In this document: positions 1 to 12,030 of the stretch, in pieces
How positions within the stretch are numbered: the first letter of the stretch is position 1
Layout of the letters: every line of letters starts with the position of its first letter
Assembly: GCA_905250075.1 (NCBI GenBank)
Contig: CAJNOP010000043.1
Span: 616,772-680,771 of the forward strand
DNA length: 64,000 nt
Direction of reading: 5' to 3'
Origin: Rotaria sp. Silwood1
Lineage: Eukaryota; Rotifera; Eurotatoria; Philodinida; Philodinidae
Notes under the pieces: generated by a model
What the model was told of the DNA's origin: nothing
The model's database searches: none
What the model saw: only the letters and a program-made list of their open reading frames with translations
Translations under genes and position numbers: made by a program

Positions 1-3000
1 GCCTATCTCTCTCATCCGATCTTTCTTGCAGGTAGGAGAACAAGAAGAAAACGCTGGTTATGTCGAAAAAGAGAAAGAGAACAAATCGTCTCTTAGTCTC
101 TCATATGCACCACCACCACAAACAGCGCCTACCCCTGAAAAAAAAAGAAAAGTAAAGAAACATTTGACAAACACAGTGGCGAAAAAAAAGGATCCCCATT
201 TACAGCCAACTTCATCATGTTTCTGTTGTTGCTTCTTCTCTTCCTATATGTTGTTGACAAGAGAACGTCATAATTATACAATATGTATATGTACTCGTTT
301 GCTATTATTGATTGAATCCGTACTGATGGTTGTGCTTACAGTGCCGTTTACACATTCTTCACGAATGCCCGTCAAAAAAATGTTAGTAGAAGAATGAAGA
401 ATGAATGAATGAAAAAGAAAAGAAAGAAACGAAACGAAACAAAAAATCATTGACAAAGAAATCTCAATGTTTAGAATCATATGCCTTACGTCTGTGTAAT
501 CGTTTCTTTTTGGCGGGGGGGAAGGAGGTACAATAGACGCACTTGACAGATTTATATAGTAAACAAGTAAAAATGTGATAAAAATCGAAGACGAAAAAAA
601 AAAAGTTTGAATGACAAATGATTGACAACTTTCTTTTTTTCTTTTTTTTCGTCTTTTACAGCTGTATTACATTTCCTAAAAAACGCAGTATCGAGATTCA
701 CAGGTGCCTTAAATGTTAATATGATCATGATTATCAATCGATTATTGTTTTTGTCTTTCGATGGAAATGAAAGGAATATGAAAGAAAGTTTGACATGACC
801 ACCTACGCGTCTGGTGATGACGCAAAGCAAGTTCGTTTTATCGTGGTACTGTCAAGCTATTGCTTCATTACGTCATTATTCTTTTTTTCACATTCTTTTA
901 TTTTTCGGTTCTATGTTTTTTTCGTTGTCGAACAAGACAGCGTCATTTTGAGTGATTGAAATCATACTACGTCAAAACAAACCTACAAATAATACCGGTA
1001 AGAAACTTCCGCCCTTAAATTATTTTATTTCATGGATACGAACTCAATGTTGTCCTTTTTCTTTCTTTATTACTTATTTTCTTTTTCTTTTTTGCGTCGA
1101 TTATATAATTAAAAAAATGATTGGAGTAATAAAAACAAGAACCTCAACTCTAAATAAGACTAAGTCACACATTGAAACACACGTCCACAGTGTTCGGCAG
1201 ATCATCACTTTGTTTTCTTTGTATGTTAGAAACGCAGAAAAAAAAATGCGTCGATACTGAGACATTCCGGATTTTTTTTCTTTTGCACCTTCCTACAACT
1301 GGCTTTATTTGTCTGTCTTGCCTTCCTCTATTCATTTTTACCCCGCTTTTTCTTTCTTTCTCGTTGTTTCCTGTCTTTCTTCGTGATGCTATTGATGTTG
1401 TTATTGTCATCAACGTTGCTATTACTACGCTTCGCTCGATTATTTTTTTTTGCTCATCCTCTTAAGGCTTTAGTTCTAATAATAGCAAGGAGTCCAAGTA
1501 CTTCTTACGTCCTTTTTTTTTCTGTCTAGCTAGTCTATCTAACAAAATGTCTTACGACTAACTTTGATTTTGATTCGTCAAATCTCAACGTTTGCAAAAA
1601 AAGAAAGATGATGCAAATATATAATTAACGATAGAAAAAAAAATGAAGAAAACAACTTCTTTTACTGTTAGCTGGAAATGAAAGCATTTTAAGTGAGCAT
1701 TAAATGAATCGATCAACATAAATATTCAGATTGTTATACACATTGAATATCAAAGAATGAAAGGACAAGTGCTCAATATTCGAAATTTGTTCATTGAGCA
1801 CATTTAACAAAGTATTAGAGAAATCAAAAATGAAAAACTAAGAATACAAAAATACAGAACGGGTGTAACAGAGTACATCTCAATTTGGTTGCCACGCTTT
1901 TCGAATTATACAATCTATGATCATCAATAGATATGTCACATATTACTATGACTTGTCTTTAACTTTTCAAAAGTAATTTAACTAAAGATTAACATATTCA
2001 AACTTAAGATGGTGAGACATGTTTAGCAAATAAAGGGTCAATCATCGAACTCTATAGGTCAGTATATTTTTCTCTCATTCAATCATATGTCATATTGAAA
2101 CTGTGGCGATGACCTCTGTGCTCTCACTCTCTTCACCATTTATTCTCGCTCCTTATTATACCTCACCAAATAACATTATAACAATGATGATGACGACGAC
2201 GACCTCATCCCTCCGTCTTTTCGTTCTGTTTCTTTGACTGCCCTGTGCCCTATCTTCTACCTAACCATTCATATACGAGTTCAACAATAATATGTATTAA
2301 ACAAATCGGCGTGTCCGCCAAGAGAGAGAATAATTGAAATATTTTTAGATAGAAATATAAACTTGAACTAATAGTTTATATATATATATATATTTTTTTT
2401 CCATGGCTAAATATGACAATACAAAGAAACTTAGTTCTTGCAAAACAAAAAAATGATTTTTATCAGTGAAAAAAAAAAGAAATCACTCCGATCATTTTGT
2501 GCCCATTTTACTGCTTTCTTTCACTCCTCATTTCACTTTTGTGTATATCAAGTAAACACAACAAGAGGACAAGTGCACGTTCCCTGCTATAACGACCACT
2601 ATGCGATGTGCAACAGCCAACCAAACAAGAAGAAGAAGAAGAATTTTTTCTCTCTTTCCTTTCTTTTCGTCGTTCGTTGATATAGGCAGACGAAGCAACG
2701 CGAACCTTTTGATAGTTTTGATCGGTTACATTTCTCTTTCTTTCTTTTGCTGCTGCCTGCCGAGAAAAGAAAGAGACCAGTGACAGTGACATATCGACGC
2801 CAAGAGAAAGAGAAAGAGAAGTACCTATCTACAATTCGCGAATCATCGACGAGAACGAGAAGAAGAAACATCCAACGCCACCATCATCAACACAAAAGAG
2901 AAAGACAGATAGACGTTTGGCTGGTGCAAGTGATTCTTTCTCGTTTTTTTTTCTTCCGTTCGTTCGCTTTTCTGCTACTGCTGTACGACGTTTTGACGTG

Positions 3001-3167
3001 TGTCTTTTTTTTTCTCTCTTTCTCGTCTGTTGTGTTTCGACCAGTCGTTCTCGTTGTTACATACGGACGCGATTATTACCCTTGTAGATGATTTAGTCGA
3101 TTATTTTTCTTTAAAAAAAACGCACAACGAATTGAACATTTCCAACAGGTGAATTATTTTATTACAG
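1..3167. other. Non-coding, purine/pyrimidine-rich 5' region of the Q-rich gene
   Basis: Long runs of pyrimidines and purines alternate (for example around 1265-1400, 2640-2900 and 2935-3035), with poly-A/T stretches and a (TA)n run near 2379-2394. Open frames here are low complexity and look like no protein family. 2560-3110 is somewhat richer in CpG than the rest and ends with a pyrimidine-rich stretch and the acceptor TTATTTTATTACAG at 3154-3167, just before the first plausible ATG at 3197. I read it as promoter plus 5' UTR and perhaps 5' UTR introns of the next gene. An upstream coding exon cannot be excluded because the frame stays open from 3168 to 3197. Confidence 0.5.
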
Positions 3168-3196
3168 ATTTATTTATTATTCATCCAATTATATCA

Positions 3197-3725
3197 ATGG
3201 ATGAATGGCGACTACAACAGCAACAACAACATCATAGAATGATATCAGGTGGCATAGGTCCAATTCTTAGTTATCATTCAATACGTCCAAGAGCTTCTCC
3301 ATATTCATTACCACATCAAATGAGTGAAATCAAACAATCATATCAATATCAACAAAATTTATCAACAACATCATCAAATCCTCTTTCTCCATCTAATTCA
3401 GCAACATCACCAAATCCAAATATAACATCAATATGTGTTAAAAATGATTCCGATGATACAACATTATCATCATCATCGTCATCATCATCCGATGAAGTTT
3501 CTACAACAACCTCTAATCCTGTAAGTTTTTAAAAACAAATCATATTAATTGACAAATATTTTTAAAACTTTAATTCTTAGAATATTTATACACCTAATAA
3601 TGCAAATGTTTCATATACACCTAATAATGCAAATGTTTCATATACACCTNNNNNNNNNNCAAATGTTTCATATACACCTAATAATGCAAATGTTTCATAT
3701 ACACCTGTTCAAATGGAACAAATTC

Positions 3726-3759
<34 letters not shown>

Positions 3760-5226
3760 GCAACAGCAACAACGTATGATGGCTACGAAAGCACATGGTT
3801 CCATGGTTGGTTATCATCCAGGTCAACAACAAATGATAGCAGCACGAACACGTTCAATGCCATATCCAATGCCTCCACCTCCATCTCACCATCACCATCC
3901 ATCTATGTATCCACATCCATCAGGTGCAGTTTGTCAATGTACTCAACATATACATACAACTAATGGTCATTATCCAATGCATCCATCGCAACATCCAATG
4001 TATTATCAACAACAACAACAACAACATGAAACATGGTATCGGTATCAACAACAAGCTGCTTGGAGACAACACCAAATGCAACAACAACACTTACATACCC
4101 ATCCTCAACCAATACCTATTGAACAAACTTATAATGCTATTTTATCTGATACAACATCTACGACAAAATTAAAAGCAACAAAAACTAAAACAAAAAAGAA
4201 ACAAAATATTACACCTTCATTAAATGAAGAATCTCTTATAAAATATCAATCAATGCCACCATCGTCATTAAATTTACCAGTGCAACAACAACAACGTATA
4301 TGTATTCCACCACCATCTTCCACAGCATATTATCCATCAGCTTATTCAACATCAAATTCATATGTACCAGCTCAACAATTACCTCCACCATCAACAACGT
4401 CATCTATTCCACAAGATCATCCAATGTATGCTCAAACATCTCCAACAACACTTTCACATCATCAATCTCAAATATTCACAAGTCCATTAAGTAATCCTGG
4501 TACACCACATCAAATACATAGTAATGGAGAATTTAATGGTACCGCTGAATTTGGTGTACCATATCATCATGGTGCTCCAGGTTCAGTTAATTCTCTTACA
4601 GATGCACTTTGTCCTAGTGGTGATACAAATGATCGACAAATGACACCTGGACCACCGGTAAAGATTTTTTTCGAAAAAAATTGGTTTTTTAACAAGTTCT
4701 GTTTTTCATGTTTAGAGTGTTGGTACACCTCGTGTTGCTCCACATCAATACTCATTTCCACATACGCCATTAACTCCTCAAACAATAAACAATCAAAATA
4801 CAAATCCTCATACACCAGTTATGATGCCACCGACACCAAATCCATTATCAGCGCCACCAACACCTTTAACACGTCCACGATCATCAAGTGATCAAACACA
4901 ATTCATATCAAATCCTATGCAACAATATGAACAAAATAAATCAATGAATAATGTCGATGATCTCGCTGCTTATCTTAAAGACCCAACAAATGTTTATTTA
5001 GCGGATGATGTATCATCTGTAAGTTTTGTTAAATGGATTTTAAAAAATTAAAATATTTCTTATTTTTTTTTTGTTTTCTAATTTTTAGACATTCTTTGAT
5101 GATATTGATGCACTGGCTGACACATATTTAGGACAACAATCAAACAATCAACAACAAGCTAATGTTGATCATAATTCAGCTGAGGCTATTCTCTTAAATT
5201 TGCTTTGTTCGGATTTTACAGCATAA
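3197..5226 (+). CDS. Gln/Pro/Ser-rich low-complexity protein, probable nuclear regulator, 4 exons
   Basis: Exons are 3197-3520, 3581-4657, 4716-5018 and 5089-5226. All junctions are GT..AG and phase 0, giving about 613 residues with the 10-N gap counted as written. The start at MDEWRL is the first ATG after a good acceptor at 3166-3167. The N-terminus holds Gln and Ser runs. Exon 2 opens with NNANVSYTP repeats, then a run of 16 Gln after residues MEQI (3713 on), His/Pro/Gln-rich sequence and a Lys-rich patch near 4170-4205 (KATKTKTKKKQ) that could be a nuclear signal. Exon 3 is rich in TP and PP motifs. The C-terminus is acidic and hydrophobic (DDLAAYLKDP, FFDDIDALADTYL, AEAILLNLL), as in many activation domains. 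No DNA-binding domain is visible and I do not recognise the family; a transcription coactivator is inference from composition only. Confidence 0.8.
3596..3706 (+). repeat. In-frame 27-bp tandem repeat interrupted by an assembly gap
   Basis: Units encoding NNANVSYTP lie at 3596-3622 and 3623-3649, with a partial unit at 3660-3679 and a full unit at 3680-3706. They are identical where readable. Ten Ns at 3650-3659 sit inside the array. Seven bases would complete the broken unit in frame, so the Ns are a placeholder and the true unit number is unknown. The frame is kept on both sides. Confidence 0.9.
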
Positions 5227-5734
5227 AAATTCAAACAAAAAGGACAATATTTTGTATGTTTCTGTGTTTTTAAAAATTAGTTCTGAAAAACAAAGAAAAT
5301 TTTTGTCTTTATTTGCCCTATGTATATTTGCAATCGTTTATTTGCTTTCAAAATTTGTTTCGTTTCATAAACAAAAAGAATTTTTTTCTGTACGCTAGTA
5401 CGTTGTTCATTGTACAAAGAAACAAAAAAAAATTTATTAATTTAAAGAAGAGTTCTCTCTGTATAGTTTCTCTCTCTCTCTCTGAAATAATTTTTCTTTT
5501 TTTTTCTCTGTTTTTGTTGTCTTTCTTTCTGTCTATTATTTATTGTGTATGTGCTAGAGTTTGCCTCAATCCCAACTAAAAAATTATTATTATTATATTA
5601 CTTATATCATGTTTTTTCTTGTTCTTATTGTGAGTATGATGAATTCTTTTTGTTTTTTCTTTTTCTCTTCAAATTTTCTTTGTTCAAGAGGAGAAGGAGA
5701 GAGAGAGACATCGAGCAGAGCTATTTTCGTATTT

Positions 5735-5740
5735 AATAAA
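5735..5740 (+). terminator. Candidate polyadenylation signal of the Q-rich gene
   Basis: AATAAA lies about 510 bp after the stop at 5226. The interval is U-rich and pyrimidine-rich, as expected for a long 3' UTR. Confidence 0.4.
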
Positions 5741-6149
5741 AAATAATGATGAAAGATAAACCATTAATTTGTCTAGTTTTGTTATGAATATTTTGGTTTT
5801 TGATGATCAGATGAAAGATAGAATAGTAGAAAAATGATGCAAGAACAATATCTAAAACAATATCAATGATAAAGGATTTATATCGAAATATCTGCGTGGA
5901 AAACATATCCGGATAATGCTCTCAACTTCAATGGTAACAGATTCCTGTCTAACAGTATGTTGAATATTATTGATTTGTAATTGGAAAGGCCTGTTTTTTT
6001 TTCTGTAGAATAAACTTTAATCGATTGATTATTTGAAAGTGAAGTTTTAAAAAAATGAAAAAAGTAAGATGTCAGTAGTTTGAAACTGAAGAAAAATTTT
6101 TTTGTTATGGTTGGATAAAGCTGATCAAGTGACATCTAAAAATGTTATT

Positions 6150-6335
6150 TTAACAGATTCAAATAATGTTTTTGTAGTGAAACTAAGGAAAACTACGTCA
6201 AACAAGTTCAGAAAAGGCAATAGAAACTGAAAGACGCCAAAAGCATTAGGTCTCGGTAATCTTGATATTTTTCCGAATGTTTGTTTTTCGCTTTTACTCA
6301 TTATATGGTTGGGAAAATAGTTTCAAATACTGTAT
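6150..6335 (+). repeat. R1 dispersed repeat, segment A, copy 1
   Basis: It shares GTAGTGAAACTAAGG, then an A-rich stretch, then a CATTATATGGTTGGGAAAA-type block, in the same order as copies at 34.35, 44.29 and (inverted) 50.98 kb. It is diverged and non-coding. Confidence 0.55.
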
Positions 6336-7484
6336 GAAAAATTCACAAATGAAATGATTGCCATATTTGGAATTTGCTGAAAAGAATTTCATAGCCTAGT
6401 ATACTTAATAATCACAACTAATTATCATCAAATTTTGGTCCTGACATTCCTCGCATTGTTGTTTTTGAATACTTAAACGTCTGCTTCTCCTAAAGTTGAA
6501 ATTTAATGAAAATTAATTATCTGCTGATCCTAAAAATATAATTTGCATTTCTTTTGGAGCTTAAGTTCTACTAATGAAAGGTTTTGAATAGAAACTGGCA
6601 TTTATGATATGTTTACCTATTTAAAAAAAGACCGATTTTCTTAACAACAAAACAGTATTTTGCGATCTAGACTGTCATCAGAGCACGACATTCTGATACT
6701 TTGTTCTGCTCTGTTAACTGTTTTTCATAATAATTCATTTGAAGTCGTTTACTAGGTGCAAAAGTGAATCTTTGAGAACATGCGTTACTAAAGGAATTGC
6801 ATCTGCTAGTGATGGCTTCATCTTTTTCATCTAAACTTGGGTATGTAATACTCATTTTAATTTCACTTTGTTCATTACGAATTCTTTAATTCTGAGGAGA
6901 TTCAATATCTTTCATCAAATTATAAGTACGTCTAGCAAAAAAAAATGAATCATGATCTACTGCTAATAGTTGATGAAAGATTTCATCTTAATTGAATGAT
7001 GATATTCAGTCACAACGAAAAATCCTCTTATTCATCAATGAATATCATGTTTTTGTATAAATATTCTATTGACGTCATGTATTCATGCTAAAAAAGGCAA
7101 AATATTGGATTAAAAAGTATTATGTCTTCATCAAGAATAAAATAAAATGATATATACTATTTTTACTCGATTATAATCTGATTTTTATACATGAATAATT
7201 TTCTTTTGAAACTATATAAAAAAGATATGAACATTCAATGTAAATTCGATTTAGATTCTATGTTAAGTTATTAACCTATTCCACCATCGACGACTTCAGT
7301 TTGTCTGCGCTAAGGGCGACCAGCCCTATCCGACTATGTAAGCAAGATAGGGAGAACATTTTTGTATGAGTCATTTCCAGGCTAGGACAAGCTAGAATAA
7401 GTACCCTGGAATAGTCTCTATTTCGTGTAACATAATTTAAAAGAAATGTTGAAGTATATAGAGTAGAATTCAGGTCCATTTCCG

Positions 7485-7790
7485 CACACTCACAATTAGT
7501 GATAGACCGTGACAGACGCCATTAATATGTAATTTAAGATTGTGTATCGGTAACGTCTCGTTCTAATATATGAGCTACTTCCTTTTTGCATTTCTGAAGG
7601 ATTAAATAAAAATATAGTAAAGACTTATGTGCCAAACTATGTCGAAAAAAGTCAATATGCCTGTAATTAGCAAGAGCAGTTGCATCGTGTTTCGCATTTT
7701 AATCCTATAGGAATTACGCTAACAGGTTTTTCAAAAAGTATGCATGTTTTTTCTAATCATATAATGAGAAAAATCGAGAAAAAGTACATG
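7485..7790 (+). repeat. R1 dispersed repeat, segment B, copy 1
   Basis: AATATATGAGCTACTTCC at about 7565 and the block TAGCAAGAGCAGTTGCAT through ACGCTAACA at about 7667-7724 align colinearly with 44.95-45.11 kb. A looser match is at 34.07-34.33 kb. Confidence 0.6.
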
Positions 7791-8277
7791 CAGATAAATA
7801 TTGAGTCTAATAAGAATTGATGCCTTTAGAGTATTTTAATCTTTACAGGCTTCTATGACTTTTTTTAATCTAATTTCGCTTAGTGTGCCTACGAAAACAA
7901 AATTTTTATACGTATTCCAGCGAGATCTATCAAATCATGACAAAAAGAATTTTACTCAAATTTCGAATAGTCGACACCTTGTATTCTGGAAGCCTGCCTT
8001 AAAACGTTGATGAGTTTGTTCAAATCTAATCGACATAAATCTTAAAATCTCTCGAAAATTTTCTCTTGATGTAATTTTAGAGTCGGATGTAAAGCATAGG
8101 TTTGAATTCGACAAAGAAGATTTTTGCATCACGGCTATATAAAGAATCTTTCTGTATAATCATGTACTGGTTAATTGTTTGATTAGTATTACATATGATG
8201 TTTTTTTCTTAATTCAACTAACTTCATTTACAGTTCTAAGGTTAATTTAAAGAAAAAAAAAAGATTTCAAATTCGTG

Positions 8278-8289
8278 TTTATTTTTATT
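8278..8289 (-). terminator. Polyadenylation signals just after the DYNLT-like stop
   Basis: TTTATT at 8278-8283 and 8284-8289 reads as two AATAAA hexamers on the minus strand, only 3-14 bp beyond the stop codon. This implies a very short 3' UTR. Confidence 0.5.
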
Positions 8290-8291
8290 GC

Positions 8292-8699
8292 TTACACTTG
8301 TCCATTATTTTGAATCATTGAAAGACATTTATCAGTTCTTTGATCAAAACAATATGAAGCATATAATTTATAACTATGAGAATCTAAATTTTGAATTTTT
8401 TCATTTGACATTTTACCCACAAATGTTTGAATAATAATTTTATAAAATTTATATTTATCAGAAAGTTCTTTACGAATATTTTTTGAAATATTTTTCGATA
8501 GTTGTATACTTAAATCGAGATTATAAACTTTTTCACCAAGTTCATTTAGAATACATTTTGAGACAATATTTTTTATTTCATTTTCATCTAATCGATTTTG
8601 TTGTCGTTCAACAATGTTTTCATATTTTGAAAATTTTTTTAAATCTCGTTTATTTATTTTCCATGAATTAGAATCTAACCATGATTCAATTTCTACCAT
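8292..8699 (-). CDS. Tctex-type dynein light chain (DYNLT family)
   Basis: Single exon, 135 residues, reading leftward from ATG at 8699 to TAA at 8292-8294. The C-terminal 90 residues follow the Tctex-1 fold: a helix with IVSKCILNELGEKVY, then LSKNISKNIRKEL, then the YKIIIQTFVGK strand pair, and a terminal YASYCFDQRTDKCLSMI pair of strands. These match the family pattern of a C-terminal YSF..F.C..T segment. Family members link cargo to cytoplasmic dynein or sit in axonemal dynein complexes. The N-terminal 45 residues are Lys/Asn-rich and not conserved, so this is closer to the longer TCTEX1D-type members than to the 113-residue DYNLT1/3. Which paralogue it is cannot be told here. Confidence 0.85.
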   Translation of the reverse strand: MVEIESWLDSNSWKINKRDLKKFSKYENIVERQQNRLDENEIKNIVSKCILNELGEKVYNLDLSIQLSKNISKNIRKELSDKYKFYKIIIQTFVGKMSNEKIQNLDSHSYKLYASYCFDQRTDKCLSMIQNNGQV

Positions 8700-8850
8700 G
8701 ATACATACAACAAATAATAAATAATAATGATTAGCGGGAATTTTTCATTTATTATGACCAAAAATGACGAATTTTTGCACAATCATATATTAGGTTAATG
8801 TTAAAAGAAGGTATCATTGTCGTCTTATCGTTATAGCAATATATATATGA

Positions 8851-8959
8851 GGGTGTGGGTGGATGCGTGTGGGTGTGGGTGTGTGTGAGTGTGTGTGGGT
8901 GTTGGTGTGGGTGTGGTTATTGCCTTCGGTTACACCAACACCCATCCACACCCACATCC
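8851..8959. repeat. Interstitial telomere-like TGTGGG tract with inverted partner
   Basis: The top strand at 8851-8917 is G-rich, with perfect TGTGGG at 8854, 8868, 8874, 8894 and 8906 and degenerate units between. It is followed by a 15-base spacer and a C-rich arm at 8933-8959 containing CCCACA, so the two arms can pair. TGTGGG is the telomeric unit reported for bdelloid rotifers. Confidence 0.7.
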
Positions 8960-9258
8960 TCTGCTTGAAAATTTATGTAGTCGATAAGTGAGAAAGTGTA
9001 TTTCACCCAAAGCGAAAACGTTTGATTATTTCGGTTTCTGGAGAGATATATATACCGGACTATGATAAATAATTAGCACTTCATAAGTACTATAACTGGT
9101 AAAAAAAGTCATATCATTCTGATGTATTACAGAAGTTAAATGATAACAAAAAGTTGGGACATCCGACAAGACTGCTCAACCCCATATATATTTGCTTAAC
9201 ACCACAATATTGTTCTATTTACTTTGTTCTATAAGCAAGCACGCACCCTCCAACAGTG

Positions 9259-9350
9259 TTGATAACTGCAGATGAATTGTTCCTCTATTTATTTTTCTTT
9301 ATTTCAAGGCTATGATAGTGAATTCTTATCTATTCAGTGTCTTATATAAA
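9259..9350 (+). promoter_or_regulatory. Promoter of ependymin-related gene A
   Basis: TTGATAAC (GATA-like) at 9259-9266, TCAAGGC at 9304-9310 and a TATATAAA box at 9343-9350, 71 bp before the ATG. The first two elements recur with the same order and nearly the same spacing upstream of pseudogene B and gene C. Confidence 0.55.
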
Positions 9351-9420
9351 GACACATTGTTTCATAAACAATCAATTTAACTTTTTTTTTCAACTTTTTG
9401 TAATTTGTATACAAAGACAA

Positions 9421-10122
9421 ATGTTCGCCATCCTTCTTCTTTGTTTGGTTGGTTTTACTGTAGCACAACCACCAAAACCATGTATAACACCACCACAATG
9501 GGAAGCCAATGTTTTCGATTCTAATGAACAAAACAAATTTATGGCACGCGGACGATTAAGTTATGATGCTACTTATCATCGTGAACGTATTGTTGAAGAA
9601 GTTGAAGTCGGCAAAGAAGATAGTTTCTTTGATGTTATTGCATTGTTTGATTTACAAATCGAATTTATTTATGATTTCAAAGCTCGTAATTGTACACGTC
9701 GTCCAATTACTCGACCATGGCGTGATTTTGGTATTCGACCAGATGATCGTTCATTCGGAGAAGCTTATATTGGTTCATCAGCTGCACCTGGCTTAGGTTT
9801 ATTAGTTACCTTATGGTGAGTATTCCTTTCTTTATTATTGTATCAAGTTAATATCGATTTCATAAATAGGGGTGGAAATCATACAACACCATCCAATGAG
9901 ACTGTTCGTACCTTTGGAACATGGACATACCAAGCATGTCTTCCAGTTAATTTCATCAGACATAGTAGTCAATTTGGTCGTTCTCAAACATCATTCTTTG
10001 ATATTGTTGCTGGTATTAGTGATCCAAATGTATTTATTCCACGACCAGAATGTCTTACAGAAAAGGAATATGCTATGCGACACGTCCTTTTTGGTACACA
10101 AGGAAAAAAGATGAAGAAATAG
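9421..10122 (+). CDS. Ependymin-related secreted protein, copy A
   Basis: Exons 9421-9815 and 9870-10122, with a 54-bp intron splitting a Trp codon (TG|G), encode 215 residues. Residues 1-15 (MFAILLLCLVGFTVA) are a signal peptide. The mature chain has family landmarks in order: PCITPPQWEANVFD near the N-terminus, RLSYDATYHRER, FDLQIEFIYDFKARNC, the AYIGSS motif before the intron, then TWTYQACLPV and ISDPNVFIPRPECL. Cysteines sit at the four positions shared by all intact copies here. The vertebrate relative EPDR1 is a secreted/lysosomal glycoprotein with a LolA-like hydrophobic pocket; lipid binding here is inferred from family only. NCT and NHT are possible N-glycosylation sites. AATAAA at 10177-10182 ends the transcript. 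Confidence 0.9.
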
Positions 10123-11366
10123 ACAACTCTTTTTTTAAATGAATTTTTTAATGTAAACCTAGTTTTTAATCAATGAAATAAAAGAACAGTGTCATTCATT
10201 TATAAGTTATCTTTTTTTTCTTATATGAAATTTTGAAAGATGATGGTCAATTATTCACAAGTAGAGGCTTGTTTGAAAGTTATTCCGAATTCAAATCTAA
10301 TTTCAAAAAGATGTGTGCAAACAAATACAGTTAATAGTAGATTATGGACAGAAAACTTTAAATCTTATCAATAATGTTAGTAATGCCAGTTCGTTTATCA
10401 CTTTTCTACTTGTATTTAAAAAAAGAAGTGTAAGCTTTCAATATAATTAACATACTATTGTCAAACACAAAAGACAAAAAAGTAAAAACTGTGCATAAGC
10501 ATTATTTTGTTCCTATAGTAATGTTAGTAAATCCTGCTATTGCGATAACAATATACAATTCTCCCTCTTACATTGCGATGCTTGTCAACATTACTATAGG
10601 AGGAAAAAGTATTCATATAAAATTCCAACTGTTTTCCTTTTGTGTTTGCAAATGATGTGTTAAACGCATCGAAAGTTTACAAGTTTTCTTTTTGAATAAA
10701 ACTAGAACAATGCTAAATGAGTTCGTATTGCTAGCATTATAATTAATTAATTCTATTTTATTTAATAATATCAATTAAAATCTTATTGCACGATGTTCAT
10801 AGGAATACTATTGAATTCTGCGAGTATATGTACTATGTGAATTACTATTAAACTATTTTGATACAGACAGAATCGATGAATGTAGTGTACATTACGTTCT
10901 TCTTTTTCTGTAATTCTTGCTCAAAGAAAATTGCTTAAACGTGAATTGAGAGTATACACAACAAAGGTCAGCACAATGCATCAAAATCTTCGAGATGATT
11001 CTTTGTTAGCAAATAGAAGAAGATAAAAAATTTTTGATTATATCATCCTTATATTTTGGTTTTAGTTTGGTTCGTTCTATTTCTATTTTCACAATCTTTG
11101 TAAATAAATGGTTACCCAGTATAATTTTTACCTTATTTGCTCGTTCTTAAAAGCACTTCAGTAACGCATCTTAACACTGTCTTGATAACAATAGTTTGTG
11201 CAATAGATTTGCTCTATATTTATTTTTTGCATCTCAAGGTGAGAAAATACGTACTGAAGTAACGGTCTGCAAGTTCTTGATCTCTATATAGAAAAGATAC
11301 TTTTTACTATCTCCACCAAAGTATTTTTTTGACATTTATCTATCTCTTTCGCAACAACCAAAGAAA
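10123..11366. other. Intergenic, ependymin A to pseudogene B
   Basis: Polyadenylation signal of gene A at 10177-10182, a 91-bp inverted-repeat element at 10511-10601 and, near the right end, the decayed promoter of pseudogene B (TTGATAACA at 11182-11190, TCAAGGT at 11234-11240, TATATAG at about 11284). Nothing else is recognised. Confidence 0.6.
10511..10601. repeat. 91-bp element with perfect 15-bp terminal inverted repeats
   Basis: TCCTATAGTAATGTT at 10511-10525 is the exact reverse complement of 10587-10601. The inner parts also pair in places (ATTGCGAT and CATTGCGATG). It could be a very small MITE or a transcribed hairpin. No clear target duplication is seen. Confidence 0.6.
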
Positions 11367-12030
11367 ATGCTTGCGGCTCTCTTTTTCTGTTTGATTACTA
11401 TTGTGGTAGAACAAAAACCACCTGTTTTGTTCAACATTACCTCAATAGGAAGAATATATCATCAATGTTCATGAAAAATAAAAATTTATATGACAAAAAA
11501 GAATAAATTATGATACTGTTTTTTATCGTGAATTTCGTCTTGAAAATTTTGTAGAAAGAACTTTAGAAAGATTTTTCATGTGATTTCATCATCCTATAAT
11601 AGAATTGAATTTATGTATAATTTATGAGTATACAATTCGATATGTTAAGAAAATGAATCGACTATGGAGTGGCTTTGGTACTCATCGAACAAATCGTTCG
11701 TATAGTGAAGCTTACTTCAGTTAATCTGTTTTACCTGATTACGACTTATTTTAATTACAGTTTGGCAAGTATTTTTTTTTTTAAATTCTTTTTTAAGTTA
11801 ATATTTATTGTATTTTTAAGATTGATGACTTTGCGCTATTATCCTTTGATATCATTAAATATGTTTCAATATGGACATGTCGAAATTGTCTTTCAGCGTC
11901 TCCAACAAATTTTATTGGAAAATATGGCATTACAGTTAATATTAGTGACTTTAATTCATTTATTCCATTATGAGAATGTCTATGAGCAAAAACTGAGGCA
12001 AACAATACTCCACAGCATACGAACAAAACC
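11367..12030 (+). pseudogene. Ependymin-related pseudogene B
   Basis: It begins with an ATG and signal-like peptide (MLAALFFCLITIVVEQKPP) but hits a stop within about 35 codons. Recognisable pieces follow in order: the exon 1 end with RSYSEAYF, matching the SYGEAYIGSS block of the intact copies, near 11697-11730, and an exon 2 segment (YVSIWTCRNCL, then ITVNISDFNSFIPL, near 11850-11970) with a stop before the ECL motif. The segment equivalent to SHLSFYD is missing. Several stops and frameshifts make it non-functional. The upstream promoter elements are still readable, so it decayed in place after a tandem duplication. Confidence 0.85.

Larger units (their letters stand above)
5741..8277. other. 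Intergenic region with two R1 repeat segments
   Basis: No gene is recognised. Short open frames have no family resemblance. The notable content is two segments of the dispersed R1 repeat at about 6150-6335 and 7485-7790. Confidence 0.6.

Noticed and set aside
26..3091. Several open frames of 60-120 codons upstream of the Q-rich gene, one with a PEKKRKVKK stretch
   Set aside because: They follow poly-purine or poly-pyrimidine composition, overlap each other on both strands, and show no domain or splice logic.
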